From: Paenibacillus tyrphae
GTDB lineage: Bacteria > Bacillota > Bacilli > Paenibacillales > NBRC-103111
DNA: 64,000 nt
Assembly (NCBI RefSeq): GCF_027925525.1
Contig: NZ_BSDJ01000016.1
Span: forward strand, 1-64,000
Direction of reading: 5' to 3'
The notes beneath the pieces were generated by a model that did not search any database, was not told the DNA's origin, and saw nothing but the letters and a program-made list of their open reading frames with translations. Shown here piece by piece: positions 18,221-27,459 of the stretch. A program made the position numbers and the translations under genes. How positions within the stretch are numbered: the first letter of the stretch is position 1; every line of letters starts with the position of its first letter.

Positions 18221-19516
18221 ATGACGCGGGGGTTTCGGTTTATTCATGCTGCGGACCTGCACCTGGACAGTCCGTTTCGGGGATTGTCCGGTCTGCCGGA
18301 CGGGCTGAGGGAGCGGGTGAAGGCGTCGACGTTCACGGCGCTCGAACGGCTCGTCGACCTGGCGGTTCGCGAGCAGGCGGATTTCGTCGTCGTTAGCGGC
18401 GACATCTACGATGCGAAAGACCGTTCGCTGCGAGCTCAGCTGCGGTTTCAACAAGCTTTGGAAACGTTGGCGGGACACGGGGTGCCCGCCTTTGTCGTTC
18501 ATGGAAATCACGATCCGCTGCACGACGGGTACAGCGCGAAGCTGCGGTGGCCAGATACGGTCAAAGTATTTGGAAGCGATGCGGTGGAAAGCGTCGTCGT
18601 CCGGGGGCGGGACGGGGAGCCGGTTGCGCGGGTATCAGGCATATCGTTCGGCCGTTCCGCAGTAACGGATAATTTGACGCCGGGCTACGTCCGGCATAAC
18701 GACGGATTATATCACATCGGAATACTGCATACGAATGTGGACGGCGATGCGGGACATGACAATTATGCGCCTTGCAGCCTGCGGGATTTGACAGGCGGAC
18801 AGGTGGACTATTGGGCACTGGGCCATATTCATTCGCGACGGGTGCTGCATGAGCGGCCCTGGGTGGTATATCCCGGCAATTTGCAGGGCCGCCACGTCCG
18901 GGAAACCGGCCCTCGCGGCTGCTACGTGGTTGACGTGGCGTCGGGCGGTGTAACGCAACTGCGGTTTCAGCCGCTGGACGATGTGCGCTGGGAGGTCCGG
19001 GAGCTATCCATTGAAGGGTTGGAGACGGAGCAGCAGCTGAAGGACGCGCTGGAGGAGGAGCTGGAGGCGGCCTGTGCGGCAGCGGACGGACGCGCGGTTC
19101 TGGCTCGTCTGTCGCTGACCGGACGCGGGCCGCTTCACACGGCGCTGCGCCGCAGCGGATGGCTCCCGGGGCTGGCATCTGCGCTGAGAGAAAGCGCGGC
19201 TTCGGGCGCGGAAGCGGTCTGGATCGAGAGCATCGAGGATCGGACCGGAGCGGCTGTTTCGCGCGAAGACTTGGCCGCAAAGCCGGGGTTTCTGGGCGAT
19301 CTGCTGCGTCTTGCGTCGGAAGCCGGCGAATCCCCGGAGCGGCTGTCGGCCTTCGTGGAGGAAGCGTTGGCGCCGCTCATGGGGCAGCCGCAGCTTGCCG
19401 CTTTGTTAAGCGAGTTGGGGCCCGAGGAATGGGCCGCATGGCTGCAGGAAGCCGAAGAGCTGGCGATTGACCTGCTGGCGGACGGCAGCGGCGCGGAGAC
19501 GGGGTGGAGCGAATGA
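18221..19516 (+). CDS. yhaO: YhaO-type DNA repair metallophosphoesterase (SbcD/Mre11-like)
   Basis: 431 residues. Metal-binding motifs of the Mre11/SbcD phosphoesterases are all present: 'HAADLHLDSPF', 'VVSGDIYDAKD', 'VHGNHDPLHDG', 'GILHTNVDG' and 'WALGHIHSRRV'. The C-terminal third is an accessory domain. With its partner it forms a nuclease-ATPase that processes DNA ends. ATG 18221 follows ACGGAGGATTC. The stop overlaps the start of the ATPase gene by four bases, so the two subunits are translationally coupled. Confidence 0.94.
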   Translation: MTRGFRFIHAADLHLDSPFRGLSGLPDGLRERVKASTFTALERLVDLAVREQADFVVVSGDIYDAKDRSLRAQLRFQQALETLAGHGVPAFVVHGNHDPLHDGYSAKLRWPDTVKVFGSDAVESVVVRGRDGEPVARVSGISFGRSAVTDNLTPGYVRHNDGLYHIGILHTNVDGDAGHDNYAPCSLRDLTGGQVDYWALGHIHSRRVLHERPWVVYPGNLQGRHVRETGPRGCYVVDVASGGVTQLRFQPLDDVRWEVRELSIEGLETEQQLKDALEEELEAACAAADGRAVLARLSLTGRGPLHTALRRSGWLPGLASALRESAASGAEAVWIESIEDRTGAAVSREDLAAKPGFLGDLLRLASEAGESPERLSAFVEEALAPLMGQPQLAALLSELGPEEWAAWLQEAEELAIDLLADGSGAETGWSE

Positions 19517-22500
19517 GAATCGAACGGCTCGACATTCGCCGCTACGGTGTGCTAAACGATGTGGAGCTTCTGGCGGATGCCCCGGTCACCCTCTTCTATG
19601 GCCCGAACGAAGCGGGGAAAAGCACCGTTCTGAGCTTTATCCGGGATGTGCTGTTCGGCTTCCCCCGCGGCGGCTCGGCGGAGCGGCTGACTGCGCCGGG
19701 GGAGGGCGGACAAGGCGGGGCGATTACGCTCGTAGACGAACAAGGCCGCCGTTACCGGGTCGAACGTTGGGAGCGCCCAAGCGGAGGACGGGGGCGTGGC
19801 CCTGCGGCCGGCAGCGTTCGCGTGACGTTTCCGGACGGAACGGCCGGGGGCGAGCGGGAGCTGACTGCGCTCTTAGGCGGGATTACGCCGGAATTGTTCC
19901 GCAGCCTGTTCGCCTTCGGCCTGACCGAGCTGCAGGAGCTCGGGACGCTGCAATCGGGCGAGGTCGGCAGCTTTTTGTACAGCGCGGGACTCGGCGCGAG
20001 CGGAAGCGTGATTCGCGGAGCGGATAAGAAGCTCGCGCAGGAGCAGGAACAGCTGTATCGCCCGCGCGGGCGCACGCCGCTGATGAACCGGGCGCTGCAG
20101 GGGCTGGCGGCGGCGGAAGCGGAGCTTGCGCAAAGCCGCGGCCGGGCGGAGCGCTACAATGCGCTGGAGGCGGAGGCGAACCGCCTTGCCGCGGAGCAGG
20201 AGACGCTGGAGGGCGAGCTGGACAAGCTCCAGCGTGAAGCCGACTGGCTAGCGCGGTGCATCCGCGCCCAGCCGCACTGGCTGCGGCAGGAGGAACTGCG
20301 CCGCGAGCTGGCGGAGCTGCCCGAGGCGCTGGATGCGTTCCCGGCCGATGCGCTGCCGCGGATGGAAGCGGTGCTTGCCGAGCGGGAGCGGCTCACGGTC
20401 GAGCTTGACCGGGTCGCCCTTGCGCTGTCTGATTTGAAGGAAGGCTTGCGGACGGCCGAGGCGGAAGCGGAGGCCGAGGGTGCAGTGCTGGAGCGCCGAG
20501 CGGCGCTTGAAGCTTTGCTGGACCGGCTTCCGGCCTACGAAGAAGCAAAGCGGACGCTGGCGGAGGCGGAAGCGGAAGAAGAGCAGCTCGGACTGGAGCT
20601 GGAGCGAATGCTTCGCCGCATTCATCCGGTATGGACGACGGAGCATCTGGACCGTCTTCCTTCGACGGTCATGCTTCGGGAGGAAGCGTCCGCTTTCCGC
20701 GAGGAATGGCGCGTCTGGCGGCAGAACGAATCTCTGCTGGAGGCGGAAGCCGAGCGGCTACGAAGCGAATCCGGAGCGGAGGCGCTTACGCCGGCGGATG
20801 GCCGGAGCGGGGCTGAGGTGTGGGATGGAGAAGGCGGCAGGGACGACTTGGTATTGGAAGAGGGCCTAGGTCGCAGTCGGAGCATCGATGGAGCCTGGGC
20901 TGAAGAGAGGTTCACGCTGGAAGAGGATCGCACCTCGGTCGAAGAAGGACTTGAGCGGATTCGGACAGCAAGGCGCTTGTTCCACGAATGGAAGGAAGCG
21001 CTGCGCGAGGTCCGGTTCGAAGCGGAGCGCGAGCAGGACCGTGAGAAGCTGAGCCGTCTGGAGGCGCAGACTGGGCCGGAGACAGCCCGTTCCGGCTCAT
21101 CTGGCGTCCCGCTCTATGTTCTCTACGGCGCAACGCTGCTGCTCCCCGTTGCACTGGCGGCGCTGCAGCAGACGGCTGCGGCTGTCGCGGCGCTCGCCGT
21201 GCTGCTTGCCGCCAGCGCGGCTTGGACGCTTGCGCGTCGCCGCGCCGCGCAGAGCCGCAGCGGCCGCGGCCGCCGCCCTTACGCGGGCGGTGCTGCGCCC
21301 GCGCCTGCGCTTGCGGCGCTGCGCGAGCAAGCCGCTGCGCGCGAGGCCGCGCTGGCGGCGGAGCTGCGCCGCCTCGCGCGCTACGCGGCGCAGCCGCCTG
21401 CGGCGGGCCTTGCCGCCGCTGCGGCCGAGCCCGCTGCGCCCGCGCTCGCGGCCGCGGGCTGCGCGCTGCCGCTGCCGGCGGAGGACATCGAGCCGTGGCT
21501 CGATGCCCTCGAGCGGCAGCTCCGCTCGCGGCAGGCGCGGCACGCCGGGCGCCGGGCCGCCGCCGAGCGGCTCGCGGCGCTGCGCGCCCGGCGCGAGCGC
21601 CACGCGGAGGCGGGCGAGCCGCTGCGCCGCCGCTGGCGCGCGTGGCTGCAGGCGCAGGCGCTGCCCGCGGAGGCGAGCGCCGAGGCGGCGCTGGAGCTGC
21701 TGCAGCTCGCGGAAGCGGCGCAGCAGCAGCTCCAGCGGCTGCGCCGGCAGGCCGCACGCTGCGAGGCGCTGCGGGGCACCGCCGCGGGCTTTGCCGCGGA
21801 GGCGGCCGCGCTGCTCGGCGAAGCGGCAGGCCGGGAGCCCGGACCGGCGCTGAAAGCGTGGCAGGCCGCCCGCGACCGGCAGCTCGCGCGACTGGAGCAG
21901 CTTGCGCGGGATGGCCGGCAGCACGCCGAGCTGAGCCGCCAGTCTGCGCTGCTATCGCAGCAGTTCGAGCGTGCGGCCGCGAAACGGCAGGAGCTGCTCG
22001 ACGCCACGCGGGCGGACGGGGAAGAGGCGCTTCGGCATCTCCACCGCCAATACCTTCGCCGTCAGGAGCTGCTGGGGGAGCTGAGACAGGATGAGCTTGC
22101 CATCCGGACGCTGGTAGGGGAAGCGGGGATGAAGCCGCTCGACGAGAAGCTTGCGGGCATTACCGGAGGAGAGCTGGAAGAAGAGCGGACGCGTCTGTCG
22201 GAACAGCGGGATGCGCTCCGGGAGCGGCTGGAAGCGTGCCGGGAGGCGAAAAGCCGCAGACGGTTCGAAATCGAACGGCTGACTGAAGGCGGAGATCATG
22301 CGGACAAGCTGCAGCAGGCGGAGGAGCGCCGTACCGAGCTAAGGCGTTTAATGAAACGCTGGGCGGTAGTTTCCATGTGCGGAACGCTGTTCGCCCAGAC
22401 GAAACGATTGTACGAGCACGAAAAACAGCCCTCCGTCATGCAGAGGGCTTCCCGGTACTTCGAAAAGATGACATCCGGCCGATTCACGCGGATGATTGCG

Positions 22501-22833
22501 CCGCTCGGCGAGCAGCGCGTATTGGCGGAGAGGGCGAACGGCGAGCTGCTGGATGCGTCCGCGCTCAGCCGGGGGACGGCCGAGCAGATGTACTTGTGCA
22601 TCCGCTTCGCGCTTGCGGACGAATACGCGGCATCCGGGGTCCGGTTGCCGCTCGTGATTGACGATTTGTTCGTGAATTTCGACGACGAGCGGCTCGGATA
22701 CGGCATGGAGCTGCTGCAAACGGTGGCCGAAGGCCGCCAGCTGCTGCTGTTTACGTGCCACAAGCACGTGCTGGATGCGTATGTTTCGCGTTTTTCCGCG
22801 GCATCCGTCCAGCATTTAAGCCGCAAGACGTAA
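19513..22833 (+). CDS. yhaN: YhaN-type SMC-like ATPase (SbcC/Rad50-like)
   Basis: About 1106 residues. Walker A 'YGPNEAGKSTVLSFI' is near residue 30; the ABC-type signature 'LSRGTAEQMYLCIRFAL' near residue 1018 and Walker B 'LPLVIDDLFVNFDDERL' near 1045. Long Ala/Glu/Arg-rich coiled coils fill the middle. Two hydrophobic segments near residues 532-575 are a known feature of YhaN-like proteins. The coding sequence at about 21.2-21.9 kb is extremely GC-rich and low in complexity. It is the ATPase partner of YhaO. The 3' end overlaps the convergent transporter gene by 18 bases. Confidence 0.93.
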   Translation: MRIERLDIRRYGVLNDVELLADAPVTLFYGPNEAGKSTVLSFIRDVLFGFPRGGSAERLTAPGEGGQGGAITLVDEQGRRYRVERWERPSGGRGRGPAAGSVRVTFPDGTAGGERELTALLGGITPELFRSLFAFGLTELQELGTLQSGEVGSFLYSAGLGASGSVIRGADKKLAQEQEQLYRPRGRTPLMNRALQGLAAAEAELAQSRGRAERYNALEAEANRLAAEQETLEGELDKLQREADWLARCIRAQPHWLRQEELRRELAELPEALDAFPADALPRMEAVLAERERLTVELDRVALALSDLKEGLRTAEAEAEAEGAVLERRAALEALLDRLPAYEEAKRTLAEAEAEEEQLGLELERMLRRIHPVWTTEHLDRLPSTVMLREEASAFREEWRVWRQNESLLEAEAERLRSESGAEALTPADGRSGAEVWDGEGGRDDLVLEEGLGRSRSIDGAWAEERFTLEEDRTSVEEGLERIRTARRLFHEWKEALREVRFEAEREQDREKLSRLEAQTGPETARSGSSGVPLYVLYGATLLLPVALAALQQTAAAVAALAVLLAASAAWTLARRRAAQSRSGRGRRPYAGGAAPAPALAALREQAAAREAALAAELRRLARYAAQPPAAGLAAAAAEPAAPALAAAGCALPLPAEDIEPWLDALERQLRSRQARHAGRRAAAERLAALRARRERHAEAGEPLRRRWRAWLQAQALPAEASAEAALELLQLAEAAQQQLQRLRRQAARCEALRGTAAGFAAEAAALLGEAAGREPGPALKAWQAARDRQLARLEQLARDGRQHAELSRQSALLSQQFERAAAKRQELLDATRADGEEALRHLHRQYLRRQELLGELRQDELAIRTLVGEAGMKPLDEKLAGITGGELEEERTRLSEQRDALRERLEACREAKSRRRFEIERLTEGGDHADKLQQAEERRTELRRLMKRWAVVSMCGTLFAQTKRLYEHEKQPSVMQRASRYFEKMTSGRFTRMIAPLGEQRVLAERANGELLDASALSRGTAEQMYLCIRFALADEYAASGVRLPLVIDDLFVNFDDERLGYGMELLQTVAEGRQLLLFTCHKHVLDAYVSRFSAASVQHLSRKT

Positions 22834-23790
22834 TACGATAATGCCGATCAAGGCAAGCAAAAGGCCGCCCGATTCGAGGCGGCTGAATTTTTCTTTCAAG
22901 CCGAAGCGGGCATAGAAGAGCACGAGAACGACGTTCATCGCAATGACGACGGAGACAAGCCCGGTAACGCCCGCGGCGAACGCCGGCATGGCTAGGATCA
23001 TGCCGCAGACGTTGGTAATGCCGACGAACATGCCCCAAATTAAGGTCCGGCCGGGGGACCAGTCGCGAACTGCCGCTGGAACGGGTCCGCTTCCGGTTGT
23101 AACTGCCGAAGCAGCCGCACTTGCCGGACTACCGGGAGCCTCCTGCGACCCTGCGGCCACTTCTTCGCGCCCGGCCCGGAGCGTCGCCCGGGCGAAGGCC
23201 TCTTGCTTCTGGCCAAGCAGCCAAGCGGCGGCAAACAGCAGCGAACCGGTGCCGTACATTAACGCCAGCGTAGGCAAGGTGGCGGCCCCGATGAGAGTCG
23301 CCTGCTTGGACGAGAGGTCGGTCAAGCCGAAGAACAGCATCGTAATCGCGCCCCAGTGCGCGCCTTGCAAATTTTTGAGCGAAATGTCGTTGGAGTAGCG
23401 GATCATCAAAATCCCGGCTACGATCACGATAAAGGCGGCAAGCTGCGCCGTATTGAGCTTCTCGCCCCACAGCACGTACGCGAACAGCACGACAACGACC
23501 GGTGGAAGGCCGGTGAACATGGCCACCAGCGACGCTTTGCCGACGGAGTACCCCTTATACATGGCAGCGTTGGAGACAAACGAAAACAGCCCGAGCAGCG
23601 TACCGATCCACACGGGCTTCGTCCAGGCTTGTCCGGTGACCGCCGCCGCAACGAGCGCAATCAGTGTGCCGGACGCATAGACGCCCAGCAGCAGCAGATT
23701 CCGGTTGATCGGACGCTGCGACGTCCATTGATATAAGATACCCCTCAGCCCGAAGCAAAGCGCCGAGGCGGCCGCAAATAAAAACCACAT
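22816..23790 (-). CDS. EamA/DMT-family transporter
   Basis: About 324 residues with ten predicted membrane segments in two EamA halves, e.g. 'ASALCFGLRGILYQW' and 'WGMFVGITNVCGMILA'. An unusually long Ala/Ser/Pro-rich loop (about residues 195-235) joins the halves. The start 'MWFLFAAAS' at 23790 follows GGGAGAATC; the longer frame reaching 23853 would run into the upstream SDR gene. It lies 64 bases after that SDR gene and is probably cotranscribed. Substrate unknown. Confidence 0.87.
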   Translation of the reverse strand: MWFLFAAASALCFGLRGILYQWTSQRPINRNLLLLGVYASGTLIALVAAAVTGQAWTKPVWIGTLLGLFSFVSNAAMYKGYSVGKASLVAMFTGLPPVVVVLFAYVLWGEKLNTAQLAAFIVIVAGILMIRYSNDISLKNLQGAHWGAITMLFFGLTDLSSKQATLIGAATLPTLALMYGTGSLLFAAAWLLGQKQEAFARATLRAGREEVAAGSQEAPGSPASAAASAVTTGSGPVPAAVRDWSPGRTLIWGMFVGITNVCGMILAMPAFAAGVTGLVSVVIAMNVVLVLFYARFGLKEKFSRLESGGLLLALIGIIVLRLAA

Positions 23791-23854
23791 GATGTCTGAT
23801 TCTCCCGTCGTAAGTACAGTTCTTCCGCTTTTTTTCTCTAATACTGGATGCAAT

Positions 23855-24616
23855 CTACTCTTCGTAAATCATTTTCACGGTCATGCCGCCGTCGACCACA
23901 AGATTTTGCCCCGTTACGAACCCGGCCCCGTCCCCGGCCAAATACAGGCACGCTGCCGCGATATCCGCCGGGGTTCCGACACGTCCGGCCGGATGCTGCA
24001 GGCGGTCCCGTTCGCTATGTACGGGCTGGCGCCGTTTGGAAGCTTTTTGCCAGTCGGCGGTCTCGATCCAGCCAGGGCTTACGGCATTCACTCGGATACC
24101 GTACGGACCGAGGCTGACGGCCATCGCATGCGTCAGCGCCAACAGACCGCCTTTGGAAGCGGAATACGCTTCGGTGCCCGCTTCCGACATCATTGCCCGT
24201 GTGGAGGCAATATTCAGAATGACGCCGCCGCCGTGCCGCTTCATCGCCCGGGCCGCCTGCTGCGAGCAGACGAACGTACCGCGCAGATTTACGCTGATCA
24301 CCCGGTCGAACGACTCCAGCGGCAGCTCCAGCATAGGGCCGTTCATCCCGATCCCGGCATTGTTCACGAGCGCGTCGATCCGGCCGAAATCGTCCAGCAT
24401 TAGCTTGAACCACCGCTCCACTTCGGTTTCCTCCGCCACGTCCACGGGCAGAAACATGCCTTTGCCGCCGAGGCTGCGGACCTGCTCCATCAGTTCCATG
24501 CCCGATTCTTTATCCGTATCGGCAACGGACACCTCATAACCGGCCTTCACGAATTCCAGTGCGACCGCCATGCCGATTCCTTGCGCGCCGCCCGTAACGG
24601 CAGCTACCTTCCGCAT
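23855..24616 (-). CDS. SDR-family NAD(P)-dependent oxidoreductase
   Basis: 253 residues, classical short-chain dehydrogenase. The cofactor loop is 'AVTGGAQGIGMAVAL' at residues 6-20, the structural 'NNAGIG' follows near 85-90, and the catalytic pair is in 'YSASKGG' with the upstream Ser in 'NIASTRAMM'. The acidic residue in 'VSVADTD' at the end of the second strand favours NAD over NADP. C-terminal 'VVDGGMTV' is typical. Substrate unknown; the downstream transporter may carry it. Confidence 0.93.
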   Translation of the reverse strand: MRKVAAVTGGAQGIGMAVALEFVKAGYEVSVADTDKESGMELMEQVRSLGGKGMFLPVDVAEETEVERWFKLMLDDFGRIDALVNNAGIGMNGPMLELPLESFDRVISVNLRGTFVCSQQAARAMKRHGGGVILNIASTRAMMSEAGTEAYSASKGGLLALTHAMAVSLGPYGIRVNAVSPGWIETADWQKASKRRQPVHSERDRLQHPAGRVGTPADIAAACLYLAGDGAGFVTGQNLVVDGGMTVKMIYEE

Positions 24617-24823
24617 ATGTTCACCTCCGTAAGAACCGTTGTTAATTCTCCTTCTACCATATAATTTGCCATGATCCTAGTCAAAAGTACATCTCTTTAA
24701 AAAATTGCATACATCGTATACATCATTTTACACTGAAGTACAAAATGACATAGCCTGCGTTCTCAGGAAGCTATATAATAAGCAAATATAAAAGCAAAAC
24801 CGAATTGAAACGGAGGTAAGTGG

Positions 24824-25111
24824 GTGAAGCCTGAAGAGCGCGAATCGCGCGAAATTACATACCGGATCGGCTGGAAGCGAGGCACCATCGTTCCGAATGG
24901 ACAGCGCCCTCCAACTGCGGCATCAGCACATTCAACAGACTTGTCCATCATCCCGGAATCCCGCATACAGCGGTGGAATCGCAGCTATCTGTGGCGCAAG
25001 GCGCCTTCGCCGGGCCATCGGACGCTGCAAGTCGCCGTATTTGCGATGCCGGCTCTGCTGTTTGCGTTGTTTCTATGGATGGTATACGAGCTTGCCCAGT
25101 ATGCCCGATAA
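24824..25111 (+). CDS. Small hypothetical membrane protein
   Basis: 95 residues. Not recognised. The first 65 residues are hydrophilic and basic, then one membrane segment near residues 69-90 ('VAVFAMPALLFALFLWMVYEL'-type stretch). The GTG start at 24824 is fixed by GGAGGT at 24812-24817. It precedes another membrane protein by 25 bases, suggesting an operon and possibly a shared complex. Confidence 0.7.
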   Translation: MKPEERESREITYRIGWKRGTIVPNGQRPPTAASAHSTDLSIIPESRIQRWNRSYLWRKAPSPGHRTLQVAVFAMPALLFALFLWMVYELAQYAR

Positions 25112-25136
25112 GATGAAATACAAGAGGTGTTGATAC

Positions 25137-25619
25137 ATGATGATGACGATGCTTACCTGGCTCGGCGGGGCTATTGGGCTTGTCGTGACGGGATCGGCCG
25201 TTTTGCTGGCCTGGACCGTCTATTCGAGGGCCCAAGCCGAAGCCCTGCCTTCAGCTGCCCCGGAGGCGGCCGCTGCCCAGACGGAGCGTCCGGAAGACCA
25301 ACCGACCTTATCTACTGCCTTGGTACGGCAGGCCGGCCCGCATTTAGCGCGTTGGACGTTTTTCGATTATGCGCTGCTTGCATTGTTTGCGGTCGGCAGC
25401 TTGTTTTTGTTCACGGATCTGCTTGCCGTCCTACGGGATGCGGAGCAATACCCGCCTTATCATTTCCCATATTTGCTGTGCGGCTTTGTCTTTACGTTGG
25501 CCGGTATGCTTATGATGCTCGTCCGGCTCGCGCTGACGATTGCGTCAATTCGTTCCGAACGGCCGCTGCCTGCGCCAGATCATCAGGACCATCCAGGCCA
25601 TGCTGAGCAGGCCCAGTAA
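25137..25619 (+). CDS. Hypothetical three-segment membrane protein
   Basis: 160 residues. Hydrophobic segments lie near residues 8-28, 74-95 and 108-135, separated by an Ala/Pro/Glu-rich linker. Not recognised. Start is ATG 25137 behind AGAGGTG, with further Met codons directly after. Its last 75 bases overlap the convergent ykvI-like gene, so the C-terminal tail 'PDHQDHPGHAEQAQ' is shared coding space with the end of that gene. Confidence 0.7.
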   Translation: MMMTMLTWLGGAIGLVVTGSAVLLAWTVYSRAQAEALPSAAPEAAAAQTERPEDQPTLSTALVRQAGPHLARWTFFDYALLALFAVGSLFLFTDLLAVLRDAEQYPPYHFPYLLCGFVFTLAGMLMMLVRLALTIASIRSERPLPAPDHQDHPGHAEQAQ

Positions 25620-26591
25620 CGGATAGAGCGACGAGAGCAGCGTTTTGAAGCCGATGTGACTCACCACATAGCAGAGCACAAGAAGGAGCGGTACGATGAT
25701 CTGATAAGACAAGGAGCTCCGCTGCTCGATCTGCAGCGCCAAGCCGTAAACGTCGGCCAGCAGGGTTGTGAAAATTTCCCCGTAGATCACCAGAATGAAC
25801 GGAAGCTGCAGCAGCGGGCCGAGTCCGTGGATCAGGTGCCCCATTGGGATGTCAAACTGCGCGATCCCCGGCATTTGGGCGGACAGCGCATAATGACCGG
25901 CCAGCAGCATGGCCCCGATGCCGATTCCGCCCCAGACGCCCCCCCAATACAGCACCGATCGGTCTTCGATCTGAGCGCCAAGCGGCACGAGCACCGCCTG
26001 TGCCATGGTCAGGTTGAACGCCGCATAGAGGAGCGGGGCGAACCAAATGCGCTGGGCGGAATAATCCGATTCCATGTGAAGCCAATTGCCAGCCCCGGGC
26101 GTATCCCAAGTAACCCAAACGGCAACGCAGCTGAAGCCGATCATGAGCGGGACGATGACGGAGTTTACGGCCATGATCGCCTTCATCCCACGGACAAGAA
26201 GGACATACGCCAACAGCAGGGTGAAAAGCAGTCCGGACTGAAGTGGCAGATTCAAATGCTCGGCAAAAACCGATCCCGCGCCGGCCAACATGACCGTCGA
26301 TACGCCGAACAGAGCCACCAAAGTAAACAAGCTGACGCTGTTTCCGACGGTTTTTCCGAATAACAGCCTGTTGAGGTCTTCGTAAGACTTGGCGCGGGTA
26401 TCGTGGGCCAACTGCATCAGCTTGATGCCCAGCCATATAAACAAGGCGCTGGCGACACCGATGGTGAAGGTCGCCATCCAGCCGTAGCGGGTGAAGAACT
26501 GGATGATTTCCTGCCCGGTCGCGAACCCGGCGCCTACAACGGTGCCTACATAGGTGAAGCTGACCTGCAGAATGTTTCCCCATTTTCTCAT
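25545..26591 (-). CDS. ykvI: YkvI-type membrane protein, putative transporter
   Basis: 348 residues with about ten membrane segments. The N-terminus 'LQVSFTYVGTVVGAGFATGQEIIQFFTRYG' is the signature of YkvI proteins, which resemble amino-acid/polyamine or branched-chain transporters of the LeuT-like fold. Function is not known experimentally. The gene converges with the small membrane-protein operon and overlaps it by 75 bases. Confidence 0.88.
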   Translation of the reverse strand: MRKWGNILQVSFTYVGTVVGAGFATGQEIIQFFTRYGWMATFTIGVASALFIWLGIKLMQLAHDTRAKSYEDLNRLLFGKTVGNSVSLFTLVALFGVSTVMLAGAGSVFAEHLNLPLQSGLLFTLLLAYVLLVRGMKAIMAVNSVIVPLMIGFSCVAVWVTWDTPGAGNWLHMESDYSAQRIWFAPLLYAAFNLTMAQAVLVPLGAQIEDRSVLYWGGVWGGIGIGAMLLAGHYALSAQMPGIAQFDIPMGHLIHGLGPLLQLPFILVIYGEIFTTLLADVYGLALQIEQRSSLSYQIIVPLLLVLCYVVSHIGFKTLLSSLYPLLGLLSMAWMVLMIWRRQRPFGTN

Positions 26592-26794
26592 TCGCTCGCA
26601 AGTCCCCCTTCCTGAGCGCTTCCTTTATGATACAACGTATGAGAAGGGGCCAAGCCTCATGACTTTTTGTTTGCTCCGGACATGCCAAACTGTCTGGAGG
26701 AAAGCTTGTTCTTGGGTTAACGGACGAATTCTGATACAATGATAAAGGATTTGACCGATATTCGACATGACCTGAAATTATTTGGCTGGAGCGT

Positions 26795-27412
26795 GTGAAG
26801 GTGGAGCATCTTTTGCAGATGATTGATCAATACGGGTATATAGCTCTTTACGGATTGCTTGCGCTCGGCATTGTTGGCATTCCCGTGCCGGATGAAATAT
26901 TGATGACGACCGTAGGCTCGCTTACGGTAGGACAAAATCCGCTGCTTGATTACGGCACTTCGCTGGCCGTCTGCTTCAGCGGGTCCATGACAGGCATGCT
27001 GATCAGTTATTTTTTAGGCCGGACCGTAGGCAAGCCGTTTCTTTACAAGTACGGAAAATGGGTCAAGCTGACGCCCGAAAGGCTTGGCGTGGCCGAGGGC
27101 TGGTTTCACAAGTATGGCATGTGGGCGGTCTCTTTCGGGTACTACGTGCCGGGGGTACGGCACTTTACGTGCTACTTGGCCGGCGTCAGCAATGTTGGAT
27201 TTTGGCGGTATCTCCTTTACGCGGGAGCGGGGGGCTTAATCTGGTGCTTGTCGTTTCTTACCTTGGGGCACGTCATCGGGATCAATGCTCCGCATATCAT
27301 TGCGGTGGCTCACCGATACATGGGAATCACGATCGCGATCCTTGTTGCTCTTGTAGTCATTATCGGTTATTTTTATTGGCGGCACCGCAAGCGGGCCGTA
27401 ACCCGGACATGA
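26795..27412 (+). CDS. DedA-family membrane protein
   Basis: 205 residues. The VTT/SNARE-associated domain is visible in 'ALGIVGIPVPDEILMTTVGSL', 'GMLISYFLGRTVGKP' and 'YYVPGVRHFTCYLAGVS', where the conserved Arg is needed in DedA proteins. They act as lipid (undecaprenyl-phosphate or phospholipid) flippases or support envelope homeostasis. The GTG at 26795 follows GGAG closely; the in-frame GTG at 26801 is also possible. Confidence 0.92.
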   Translation: MKVEHLLQMIDQYGYIALYGLLALGIVGIPVPDEILMTTVGSLTVGQNPLLDYGTSLAVCFSGSMTGMLISYFLGRTVGKPFLYKYGKWVKLTPERLGVAEGWFHKYGMWAVSFGYYVPGVRHFTCYLAGVSNVGFWRYLLYAGAGGLIWCLSFLTLGHVIGINAPHIIAVAHRYMGITIAILVALVVIIGYFYWRHRKRAVTRT

Positions 27413-27448
27413 AAAAACCTTGACAGGAAGCTCCTGTCAAGGTTTTTT
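27412..27448. terminator. Strong bidirectional terminator
   Basis: AAAAAACCTTGACAGGA and its exact complement form a 17-bp stem around AGC, serving the DedA gene and the lipoprotein gene. Confidence 0.93.
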
Positions 27449-27459
27449 GGCGTACGATG

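Noticed and set aside
17480-18523. A 347-codon minus-strand frame across the glycosyltransferase gene
   Set aside because: Arg/Gln/Leu-rich product without family resemblance, opposite a clear GT4 gene.
20912-22094. Several long frames of 200-290 codons on both strands
   Set aside because: They result from the very GC-rich yhaN coiled-coil tract, where stop codons are rare in all frames.
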